Source: Planktotalea sp.
Lineage (GTDB): Bacteria > Pseudomonadota > Alphaproteobacteria > Rhodobacterales > Rhodobacteraceae
Assembly: GCA_024645145.1 (NCBI GenBank)
Contig: JAHEGL010000014.1
Coordinates: forward strand, 1-11,869
Reading direction: 5' to 3'
DNA length: 11,869 nt
This document shows, one piece after another, positions 5,111-11,743 of this stretch. The notes beneath the pieces were generated by a model. It ran no database searches. It worked only from the letters and a program-made list of their open reading frames with translations, and was not told the DNA's origin. The translations under genes and the position numbers were made by a program. The number at the start of each line of letters is the position of its first letter. The first letter of the stretch is position 1.

Positions 5111-6244
5111 TTACTTGTTCTTCATCAAATGCGCATCGAGGGCGGCGATCCCTTCATCGAGATTGCGACGTCCAAAACCAAGCCTGAACCGATCTGTCGG
5201 CGTCGCCCCCAACTCTGAAGAATAGACCGTGCTAGGCAAAAACAGCACACCGCTTTCTTCCACCAGAGAGGCACAAAACGCCTCGACCCCATAGCTTCCC
5301 TTGTAGCGCGGAAAGCCCATACACGCCCCATCCGGACGCTGCCATTCAAACAAATCGGCGTGGCGTGCGAAGAAGGCGTCCCACTTTGGTAAATTCTCAT
5401 CCACAATCGCACAATTACGCGCAAGGATCTTTTCGCGATTTTTGAGCGCGATCATTGTAAGCCGTTCACTTGGGCCGGAATTACATATCGACAAATAATG
5501 CTTCAAACGCTCCATCTTTGAGAGCACTTCGCGGTCCTGACAGGCTATCCATCCCACGCGCAAGCCCGGCAATCCGTAGGACTTCGACATCACACCCAGC
5601 GACAAACCACGTTCGTATTCGTCCGCAATATATGGCAAATGCTCTGCATCGCTCGCTCCAAGCCCGTTGAAAATTTCATCGTGCAGAATGTAAATCCCAT
5701 GTTTGCGGCAGAGTGTTATCAGAGCTTGATAACGCTCTAGCGGCAGGATCGCACCCGTCGGATTGTGTGGAAAGTTGATCGTGACTAGCTTGGTGTTCGG
5801 ACGGATCGCAGCAGCAATACGGTCGATATCAAGCGACCAGTTGTCATTGGGGTCGAGCGGCACGCCCGTGACCTCACAAATCGCCAAAGGCATGGTTTCG
5901 TGGCTCTGATAATTCGGCGTAACGACAATCGCGTGGCTGTCCTTTTCAAGCAGCACGTGATTGGCCGCGAAAATCCCTTCGCTTGCCCCTGCAAAGCACA
6001 AAATATCCTCGGCGTTTTGTTTCGCAAAGGTTTGCGCGATGACGGCACGCAAATCTGGGGCACCGTAGGTCTCCGTGTAGCCAAGCCACATATTCTCAAA
6101 ACCTGCACGATCCTCAGGCGAAGCCATAGAGAGCAAATCTGGCAAAGACATGCTTTCCGCATCCGACGCGGTCATGTGATAGCGTGCCTTAAATTCCCAT
6201 TTGGAAAAATGTGTTTCTAATCGAAAATCAGGAAGCGTTGGCAT
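5111..6244 (-). CDS. PLP-dependent aminotransferase, class I/II (fold type I)
   Basis: The 377-residue protein shows the aspartate-aminotransferase fold from end to end. Visible landmarks are GASEGIF (86-92) for the cofactor phosphate, the NPTG block (161-164), Asp189 in HDEIF for the pyridine nitrogen, Lys221 in VMSKSYGLPGLRVGW for the Schiff base with Arg229 near the phosphate, and RFRLGFGR with Arg354 as the likely carboxylate-binding Arg. The usual Tyr after Asp-Glu-(Val/Ile) is Phe192. All core catalytic residues are present, so it should be an active cytoplasmic transaminase or a related PLP enzyme; I cannot name the substrate. The ATG at 6242-6244 has AGAGG nine bases upstream. It faces away from the cyclodeaminase gene across only 27 bases and converges on the GntR gene with a three-base gap and no terminator. 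Confidence 0.92.
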   Translation of the reverse strand: MPTLPDFRLETHFSKWEFKARYHMTASDAESMSLPDLLSMASPEDRAGFENMWLGYTETYGAPDLRAVIAQTFAKQNAEDILCFAGASEGIFAANHVLLEKDSHAIVVTPNYQSHETMPLAICEVTGVPLDPNDNWSLDIDRIAAAIRPNTKLVTINFPHNPTGAILPLERYQALITLCRKHGIYILHDEIFNGLGASDAEHLPYIADEYERGLSLGVMSKSYGLPGLRVGWIACQDREVLSKMERLKHYLSICNSGPSERLTMIALKNREKILARNCAIVDENLPKWDAFFARHADLFEWQRPDGACMGFPRYKGSYGVEAFCASLVEESGVLFLPSTVYSSELGATPTDRFRLGFGRRNLDEGIAALDAHLMKNK

Positions 6245-6271
6245 AGTAGAGAACCTCTGAGGAGTTTGTTC

Positions 6272-7219
6272 ATGATTAGTCTAACCCGCACAAAAATCGA
6301 AGCGTTAATCGACTTGCGAAGCATCGCGCCCCACATTGAAGAGGCGTATCGATTGACGAGTGCAGGTGAGGTGAATTTACCTCCTGTAGGGCATATCACA
6401 TTTCCAGATCAGAGCGCAGATTGTCATATCAAATATGGTCACCTGATCGGCAGCGAAAGCTTTGTGATCAAGGTAGCGACTGGCTTCCCGAATAACTCTG
6501 CCCAGAGCCTTGAGACAGGCAATGGTCTCGTTCTTGTGATGTCGGCCAAAACAGGTGTTGTGCAGGCCGTTTTACATGATGAAATGCTCTTAACAGATGT
6601 GCGCACAGGCATTGGCGGCGCGGTTGCGAGCCGTGTTTTGGCGCGCAAGGATAGTGAGCGGGTTTTGATTGTTGGCACAGGCCCACAAGCACGCAGACAA
6701 CTAGAGGCACATGCCGCCTTGATGCCAAACCCGCTTCGTTTTGAACTTTGGGGCCGCAACACAGAGCGCACAAAGGAACTGGTGGCAGAGCTTTCAAATG
6801 AGTTTGACGTCATGCATTCAGACGACCTTCAAACATCGGTCAAACATGCAGATATCATCGTGACTGCGACCGGTGCGAACAGCCCATTGCTCCAGTCCGA
6901 CTGGGTGCAGGCTGGAACGCATATTACGGCTGTGGGGGCAGATGCACTGGGCAAGCAAGAGCTTGATCCAAACCTTGTAAAACGCGCGGACGTGATTGCG
7001 GTCGATCTTGCGACGCAATGTTTCGATCATGGCGAAGTGTCACACGCTTTTCGCGCTGGCCTTATTCACAAACGCGACTTGACTGAACTGGGTGTGATCC
7101 TTGAAGACCCAAGCAAAGGCCGTATCACCGAAGATCAAATCACCCTCGTAGATCTCACCGGGATCGCCGCGCAGGACATTGCCATCGCAACTTGTATCCT
7201 AAACGCTCACACCAAATAG
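6272..7219 (+). CDS. Ornithine cyclodeaminase / mu-crystallin family NAD(P)-dependent enzyme
   Basis: From the ATG at 6272 (GAGGAG seven bases upstream) the product has 315 residues; an in-frame TTG at 6266 is less likely. Family marks in order are Lys67 in FVIKVATGFPNN, the MLLTDVRTGIGGAVAS segment with Arg111 (105-120), the Rossmann loop VGTGPQARRQLEAH (134-147), Asp224 in VGADALGKQELD at the place of the catalytic Asp of ornithine cyclodeaminase, and VDLTGIAAQDIAIA (293-306). The family covers ornithine cyclodeaminase, alanine dehydrogenase, cyclic-imine reductases such as pyrroline-2-carboxylate reductase, and ectoine-utilisation EutC, so the reaction cannot be fixed from sequence alone. 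Head-to-head placement with an aminotransferase suggests work on one amino or imino acid. Its last 21 bases overlap the end of the VIT-family gene on the other strand. Confidence 0.92.
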   Translation: MISLTRTKIEALIDLRSIAPHIEEAYRLTSAGEVNLPPVGHITFPDQSADCHIKYGHLIGSESFVIKVATGFPNNSAQSLETGNGLVLVMSAKTGVVQAVLHDEMLLTDVRTGIGGAVASRVLARKDSERVLIVGTGPQARRQLEAHAALMPNPLRFELWGRNTERTKELVAELSNEFDVMHSDDLQTSVKHADIIVTATGANSPLLQSDWVQAGTHITAVGADALGKQELDPNLVKRADVIAVDLATQCFDHGEVSHAFRAGLIHKRDLTELGVILEDPSKGRITEDQITLVDLTGIAAQDIAIATCILNAHTK

Positions 7220-7903
7220 CGAGCCGATCCCAGCGGTCACAGCCATCGCGAACACCCCCCAACCCACAACACGCAGCGTGGGCCGCAAAAGCGGGGCAGC
7301 ACCAACCTTCGCACCCAGCGCGCCAAGCGCTGCAAGCGCAAGAACTGTCACGAACAGTGTAACTGGAATGATCGAGCTAGCAGGTGCAAGCCAAGCTGCA
7401 AGCACTGGAATCGCCGCCGCGATGCTAAAGGTCACAGCAGACGTAAAAGCCGCTTGCAACGGGTTCGCTGACTGTTCGTCCACAATACCCAGCTCATCGC
7501 GCACGTGCGCTCCAAGGGCATCGTGCGCGGTCAGCTCCTTGGCAACAATACGGGCTGTTTCGTCGCTTAAACCACGTTCGCGATAGATCTGAGCAAGCTC
7601 AGCAAGTTCATCTTCTGGGAAATCGCTTAACGCTTGCTCTTCGCGCGCAATGTCCGCGTTCTCAATATCTGACTGAGACGATACCGACACATATTCACCC
7701 TCCGCCATAGACATTGCACCCGCGCCCAAGCCTGCGACACCCGCGATGATCACGGCATCCTGACCCGCATTCGCCGCGGCAACCCCGACAATAAGCGACG
7801 ATACCGAAACGATGCCATCGTTCGCGCCAAGCACAGCGGCACGAAGCCAATTGCTGCGTGTGACATAATGCGGATCACCGGGATGGGCAGAAGAATCAGA
7901 CAT
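7199..7903 (-). CDS. VIT1/CCC1 family iron/manganese transporter
   Basis: From ATG 7901-7903 (AAAGG eight bases upstream) the protein has 234 residues, the usual length; an in-frame GTG at 7927 would add eight. It opens with the family's first transmembrane helix, NWLRAAVLGANDGIVSVSSL, then a second helix ending in the conserved SMAEGEYVSVSSQSD. A charged cytoplasmic segment follows (EEQALSDFPEDELAELAQIY), rich in Glu as in the metal-binding domain of plant VIT1. Three further hydrophobic helices run from about residue 150 to the end. Family members carry Fe2+ or Mn2+ out of the cytoplasm or into a store; direction and metal here are inferred. It is the last gene of the five-gene run, 30 bases after the OmpA-family gene, and it runs into the cyclodeaminase gene tail to tail with no terminator visible. 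Confidence 0.92.
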   Translation of the reverse strand: MSDSSAHPGDPHYVTRSNWLRAAVLGANDGIVSVSSLIVGVAAANAGQDAVIIAGVAGLGAGAMSMAEGEYVSVSSQSDIENADIAREEQALSDFPEDELAELAQIYRERGLSDETARIVAKELTAHDALGAHVRDELGIVDEQSANPLQAAFTSAVTFSIAAAIPVLAAWLAPASSIIPVTLFVTVLALAALGALGAKVGAAPLLRPTLRVVGWGVFAMAVTAGIGSLFGVSV

Positions 7904-7933
7904 GCAAAGTACCTTTGTGTTGCTCACACCTTG

Positions 7934-8887
7934 TTACTTGATGGAAATTAGCACCGCTTCAACCCTGCGATTGGCGGTGCGGCCCGCTTCGCTCACATTG
8001 CTGACCACGGGCGCTAGAAAACCAACGCCCTGCGCCGAGACTTGAGCTTCCGCGACGCCATGCACTTCGATAAGGCGCGCGCGCACAGATGAAGCCCGGC
8101 GCTTAGACAGCGCGATGTTGCCCTCAAGGCTTCCTTCGGCGTCGGTGTGGCCGACCAATGCAATCTGACGCGTCGGGTTCTGACGCAGATAAGCGGCGAG
8201 ACTGGCAAGCGAGTCAAACGTGCCTTCCCCCAAGTTTGAAGACCCCGTTTGAAAAACAAGATCGCTTAGAATGACATGGCCAGAAACATCAAGTTCTTGT
8301 CCCAGCTCACCACTTGTTACAATCGCTCCGCTACCTTGCGTGCTCGCAATGATTTTTCCGCCTTTGGCCACATTAATATCAGCGTTTTGATCGACAGATA
8401 TTTGTATGACCTGAATATAAGCAGACGCAGCGCTACGCGAAACTAGGATTGATACAGCCGCAGAAGGCGCATCTACATCCCCTTTAATTGCAGAAACGAA
8501 GCGATAATCATCAAGATCGACGTACATTTCAGGCGCGTCAATAACGTCCGTTTGGAAACGGAAATCGAAACCCCCGCATTGGCGATCCGCGCATTCGAAA
8601 ATCAGCGAAAACCCGTCGTTTGTCAGCTCGTCTCGCAATGGCTGCAAAAGCTGAAGCGGCGTCACGCCACCCCCCTCTAGCCGCCAGGCTTGACGGGTGA
8701 CGAAGCCCTCAAACACCCATGACGGAATTTCAACGCCGTCGAATGCAGCAGTGGGTAAAGCATAGCTACTGACACCCAGATCCTGTCCAGCTGTCTGGCG
8801 TGCAGAAGCGGGCAAGGTCAGCTCAATAGCGAACGCTGCAATAGGCAAACCAAACAAAAAACACAAAAGGAGCGCACGAAATACCAT
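7934..8887 (-). CDS. OmpA family envelope protein with an unassigned N-terminal domain
   Basis: The 317-residue product has a clear Sec signal peptide (1-20, ending AAFA before IELTLP). The C-terminal 115 residues form an OmpA/MotB-like peptidoglycan-binding domain: ILSDLVFQTGSSNL, VGHTDAEGS with Asp249, LSKRRASSVRARL with Arg264, and a NRRVEAVL close. These residues bind diaminopimelate in known homologues. The middle region (about 25-195) is not a beta-barrel or a domain I can name with certainty. It carries a Cys pair, Cys99 and Cys104 in FECADRQCGG, likely a periplasmic disulfide, and loosely recalls DUF4892-like proteins. With no lipobox, the protein is probably soluble periplasmic and tethered to the wall by its C-terminus. 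It starts nine bases after the peroxidase-related gene, with only a weak ribosome site, so translational coupling is likely. Confidence 0.85.
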   Translation of the reverse strand: MVFRALLLCFLFGLPIAAFAIELTLPASARQTAGQDLGVSSYALPTAAFDGVEIPSWVFEGFVTRQAWRLEGGGVTPLQLLQPLRDELTNDGFSLIFECADRQCGGFDFRFQTDVIDAPEMYVDLDDYRFVSAIKGDVDAPSAAVSILVSRSAASAYIQVIQISVDQNADINVAKGGKIIASTQGSGAIVTSGELGQELDVSGHVILSDLVFQTGSSNLGEGTFDSLASLAAYLRQNPTRQIALVGHTDAEGSLEGNIALSKRRASSVRARLIEVHGVAEAQVSAQGVGFLAPVVSNVSEAGRTANRRVEAVLISIK

Positions 8888-8896
8888 CTATCCAGA

Positions 8897-9460
8897 TTAT
8901 CGGTACTGCGCGTGATATTCATCATTGGGGCGCATGTCGGTCGCGCTCGCAACGCGATTAGACATGTTATAAAACGCGCACACATTCGCGATGTCCCAGA
9001 TATCACGGTCAGTGAAACCCACATCTCGTAGTGCTTGGCGATCTGCTTCTTCGATAGAGTGGCTTTCTTTGGTGACATGCTCTGCAAACAAAAGCATCGC
9101 GCGTTGACGCGTATCCAAGTCAGCCACTCGCCAGTTCATCACCAACATCTCACCCAGCTTGGGATCACCCGAAAGCTGGCGCACCGCTGCGCCATGAGCC
9201 GTCAGACAATAAAAACACTTATTGATAGAGGACGTGACCACAGCAATCATCTCTCGCTCAAGCTTGCTCAGATTGCTCTCAGATAACATCAGGTCGTTAT
9301 AGAGCGCCGTGAATGCATTCAGCTTGTCGATATCAAAAGCATGCGCTTGCAGAACGTTTGGGACCATTCCAAGCTTGTCTTGGCAAATATCAAAATACTT
9401 CTGCGTTGGCGCGGGAAGCGGATCGACCATTGGCAGATCTAGGGCAGTGGGTTTGCTCAT
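8897..9460 (-). CDS. Peroxidase-related enzyme, AhpD-like (carboxymuconolactone decarboxylase family)
   Basis: The 187-residue protein has the AhpD-type active-site pattern: Glu70 in KLEREMIAVV, then Cys82-Phe-Tyr-Cys85 and His89 in NKCFYCLTAHG. Length and flanks (an N-terminal MVPNVLQAHAF block and a C-terminal NMSNRVASATDMRPNDEY block) fit the 'uncharacterized peroxidase-related enzyme' branch (TIGR01926 type). In AhpD the two Cys and the His carry out thiol-based peroxide reduction; whether this branch does so is not established. It should be a cytoplasmic all-helical oligomer. The ATG at 9458-9460 has AAAGGA seven bases upstream, and this site overlaps the stop codon of the GNAT gene, which ends four bases earlier, so the two are translationally coupled. 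Confidence 0.9.
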   Translation of the reverse strand: MSKPTALDLPMVDPLPAPTQKYFDICQDKLGMVPNVLQAHAFDIDKLNAFTALYNDLMLSESNLSKLEREMIAVVTSSINKCFYCLTAHGAAVRQLSGDPKLGEMLVMNWRVADLDTRQRAMLLFAEHVTKESHSIEEADRQALRDVGFTDRDIWDIANVCAFYNMSNRVASATDMRPNDEYHAQYR

Positions 9461-9464
9461 CGAG

Positions 9465-10181
9465 TTATCCTTTAATGCGATAATGATAGGTACCAGTCAG
9501 CGTCATACCAAGCCCGGTGTAAAGCCCGTTCGCGGCGTCATTTTCTTGCGTACAGATGACTGACATGTGTGCCGCACCCTGTTCCTCCGCCCAAACCGCC
9601 GCGCGCCGCATCATCCATTTGCCAACACCCATACCACGCTGGTGCGACAGAATTTCAAGGGCATGCACCATAGCGATACCATCATGGATACCGACATATC
9701 CTGTTCCCGCAGGTTGATCATTCCAGCGACTTAAGAGTGCGGTCTTTATACATTGAGCGCGCTGCATGACGTTGAAACGCGCCGCGTTGATGCCACCGCT
9801 TGCCCAGATATCGTGCATAATTTGCAACGGCTCCCAGATGGTGAACGCCGTTACGCGTGGGATTTCGACCTGCGTAAGCTGCGTAATCTCACATGTGTAG
9901 AGGTTTACGGGGTCTTTGATCTCATAGCCATTTGACGCAAGCAGATTATCGAGCTCCGTTTCTCCGCTGCGCACCATGAACAGCTTTGGCTGGTCGAGCT
10001 GGTTCATCGCGGCTTCCGCAGTCGCTAAACCATCTTGTCCAAACGGCCCCTCAGCAGTTGTTGCAGACACCCTTTGCCCACCCCCCTGACCATCACGGAT
10101 CATCCATGGACCGACACGCTGTTCTGAAGTAGCAGGCCACGTCTGAGAGCAAACCTCATAAAGCGCTTCGATGTTTGGCAT
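9465..10181 (-). CDS. GNAT family N-acetyltransferase
   Basis: From the ATG at 10179-10181, which overlaps the cinA stop by one base (TGATG), the product has 238 residues; a GTG one codon earlier (10182-10184) would overlap by four bases. The GNAT fold is clear in the C-terminal third: strand MVHALEIL (171-178), the acetyl-CoA pyrophosphate loop QRGMGVGKWMMRRA (181-194), and the last helix-strand segment NDAANGLYTGLGM (214-226) ending HYRIKG. The N-terminal 140 residues (WMIRDGQGGGQRVSA, later LFMVRSGETELDNLL) are longer than a plain GNAT and may be a degenerate second GNAT-like half. The acceptor substrate is unknown. Tight packing between cinA and the peroxidase-related gene puts it in one operon with both. 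Confidence 0.88.
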   Translation of the reverse strand: MPNIEALYEVCSQTWPATSEQRVGPWMIRDGQGGGQRVSATTAEGPFGQDGLATAEAAMNQLDQPKLFMVRSGETELDNLLASNGYEIKDPVNLYTCEITQLTQVEIPRVTAFTIWEPLQIMHDIWASGGINAARFNVMQRAQCIKTALLSRWNDQPAGTGYVGIHDGIAMVHALEILSHQRGMGVGKWMMRRAAVWAEEQGAAHMSVICTQENDAANGLYTGLGMTLTGTYHYRIKG

Positions 10182-10903
10182 CACACGCCCATCTCAGTCG
10201 CGAGGCGTGCGATGGCAGCGTCGATTTCAGTGATATCCTGACCACGGATCACAATATTAGAGCCGTATTTACCATCTTTCTGAAACGGATAAGAGCCAAT
10301 AGAGAGCTCTGGATAGTCTTGCGCCAATGTAGCCAGCGGCCCTGCTATATCCCCCTCACCACGATCCACCCGCAAAGTTTGACTGAGCAGTGGCACACCC
10401 CCCGTTAGCGTTGGAAGAACAGAAGCGACCATAGCTTTGAAAACCGATGGAACACCGGCCATGACATGCACGTTTTCAAGTAAAAAGCCCGGCGCGACAG
10501 AAACTGGGTTATCAATCAACGTCGCCCCATCAGGAATACGCGCCATGCGCAGGCGGGCCTCATTAAGCTCTGATCCTTGACGCTCGTAATGCGCGGCTAG
10601 AAGCGCGCGCGCATCCTCTCGCACGTCAATCGAGGCACCAAAAGCCTCGGCAATGCAATCGGCGGTGATATCGTCATGGGTTGGGCCGATGCCGCCGCTG
10701 GTGAACACATGATCGAACGCTTCGGCAAGCACTTTGACAGCACCCACAATCGCTGTAGGTTCATCGCTCACCACGCGCACTTCGCGCAGATCAATGCCGT
10801 GCGATGTCAGCTCTTTTGCAAGGTGGTTGGTATTGGAATCAAGCGTGCGACCAGAGAGAATTTCATCACCGATCACCAACATGGCGGCTGTAGGGTTTGG
10901 CAT
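10181..10903 (-). CDS. CinA N-terminal-type (MoaB/Mog-fold) protein, short form
   Basis: The 240-residue protein corresponds to the first domain of competence/damage-inducible protein CinA. It has LVIGDEILSGRTLDSNTNHL (9-28), the molybdopterin-binding-type loop TSGGIGPTHDDITADCIAEAF (68-88), NPVSVAPGF and MAGVPSVFKAM further on, then a small C-terminal region (about 170-240). The nicotinamide-nucleotide amidase (PncC) domain of full-length CinA is absent. Short forms like this are common in alphaproteobacteria and are usually annotated molybdopterin-binding; pyrophosphatase activity toward ADP-ribose is known from some full-length relatives. The start at 10901-10903 is well supported by AAGGAGA about eight bases upstream, although the frame stays open further upstream, antisense to sfsA. 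It is the first gene of the five-gene run. Confidence 0.9.
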   Translation of the reverse strand: MPNPTAAMLVIGDEILSGRTLDSNTNHLAKELTSHGIDLREVRVVSDEPTAIVGAVKVLAEAFDHVFTSGGIGPTHDDITADCIAEAFGASIDVREDARALLAAHYERQGSELNEARLRMARIPDGATLIDNPVSVAPGFLLENVHVMAGVPSVFKAMVASVLPTLTGGVPLLSQTLRVDRGEGDIAGPLATLAQDYPELSIGSYPFQKDGKYGSNIVIRGQDITEIDAAIARLATEMGV

Positions 10904-10915
10904 TTGCGGCTCTCC

Positions 10916-10942
10916 TTGATGCGCAGTTTGCACTCGTATAGG
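10916..10942 (+). promoter_or_regulatory. Possible promoter of sfsA
   Basis: TATAGG (10937-10942) with TTGATG (10916-10921) has a short 15-base spacer, so the -35 is doubtful. The -10 overlaps the cinA -10 at CGTATAGG. A start about seven bases after the -10 would fall at or next to the sfsA ATG at 10952, which has no ribosome site before it. Confidence 0.35.
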
Positions 10943-10963
10943 CCTTGACGCATGCGCTTTCAA
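10935..10963 (-). promoter_or_regulatory. Candidate promoter of the cinA-led operon
   Basis: On the - strand TTGAAA (10958-10963) lies 17 bases before TATACG (10935-10940). The -35 matches consensus at five of six positions and the -10 at four. The -35 lies inside the start of sfsA. This would give cinA a leader of roughly 25 bases that includes its ribosome site. Confidence 0.5.
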
Positions 10964-11656
10964 ACCGATCTCATCCCTGCCCGCCTTATTCGTCGTTACA
11001 AACGGTTCCTCGCCGATGCGCGTCTGGAGGATGGACGCGAAATTACAGCCCATTGCGCCAACCCCGGCTCGATGATGGGATTGGCGGACGAGGAAATGAA
11101 AATCTGGTTGGAGCCCAACGATGATCCAAAGAAGAAGCTGAAATTCGGCTGGCGTCTGGTGGATCATGAGAACGGACATTTCACTGGGGTTGATACATCC
11201 GTGCCGAACCGCGCGCTGAAAGCCGCGTTAGAGGCGCGCGAGATTGATGGGCTTGGCGATTATGATGGCATACGACCAGAGGTGAAATACGGCGAGAACA
11301 GCCGAATCGATTTTCTTTTGGAAGGCGGCGGGCGCGATACTTATGTCGAAGTAAAAAGCGTGACTTTGTGTAGGCGCGCTGGTCTGGCCGAGTTCCCTGA
11401 TAGCGTGACCAAACGCGGTGCCAAACATTTAGCAGAGCTGTCCGCGATGGTGGCTGAAGGACACCGCGCCGTGATGCTCTATCTCTTGCAACGCACAGAT
11501 TGTGAGGCGATGACTTTGGCGGGGGATATTGATCCCGCTTACGCACAGGCTTTTGCGGATGCGCGAGAGGCTGGTGTTGAGGTGATGTGTTTGGGAACGA
11601 AGATCACACCCGAGGGTGTTTGGGTTGGCGGACGGCTGAAATTTAACTTCAGATAG
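10952..11656 (+). CDS. sfsA: SfsA family DNA/RNA nuclease-like protein (sugar fermentation stimulation protein)
   Basis: The 234-residue product is full length for SfsA. The N-terminal OB-like part has RLIRRYKRFLADARLEDG (11-28) and HCANPGSM (34-41). The C-terminal part has a nuclease-like core: SRIDFLL with Asp120, YVEVKSVTL with Glu133 and Lys135, a pattern of the PD-(D/E)xK kind, then FPDSVTKRGAKHL (148-160). E. coli SfsA was named for stimulating maltose fermentation; its molecular role is still unclear, and the nuclease-like fold suggests nucleic-acid binding or cutting. The start at ATG 10952 fits the family's N-terminus, but no Shine-Dalgarno sequence precedes it. It diverges from cinA over 48 bases. 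After its stop I see only a weak five-base hairpin, not a good terminator. Confidence 0.93.
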   Translation: MRFQTDLIPARLIRRYKRFLADARLEDGREITAHCANPGSMMGLADEEMKIWLEPNDDPKKKLKFGWRLVDHENGHFTGVDTSVPNRALKAALEAREIDGLGDYDGIRPEVKYGENSRIDFLLEGGGRDTYVEVKSVTLCRRAGLAEFPDSVTKRGAKHLAELSAMVAEGHRAVMLYLLQRTDCEAMTLAGDIDPAYAQAFADAREAGVEVMCLGTKITPEGVWVGGRLKFNFR

Positions 11657-11743
11657 GCGTATCTATCGTCCACCACATACTTTCTGAATGGCAGCTTTGC
11701 GGGACAGAGCCACCATTGAGAACTTGAGTGTGGTCATCCGCTC

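Noticed and set aside
5785..6220. Open frames on both strands across the aminotransferase gene
   Set aside because: They lack family motifs and ribosome sites and follow from the codon pattern of the aminotransferase, whose catalytic motifs are all in the annotated frame.
6460..6473. CTTTGTGATCAAGG inside the cyclodeaminase gene as a second GntR operator
   Set aside because: It resembles half of the palindrome at 4438-4449 but lacks the symmetrical other half and encodes the conserved FVIK segment, so coding constraint explains it.
10904..11179. Upstream extension of the CinA-type frame, opposite sfsA
   Set aside because: The family N-terminus and a strong ribosome site fix the start at 10903; the extension lies antisense to a well-supported sfsA gene.
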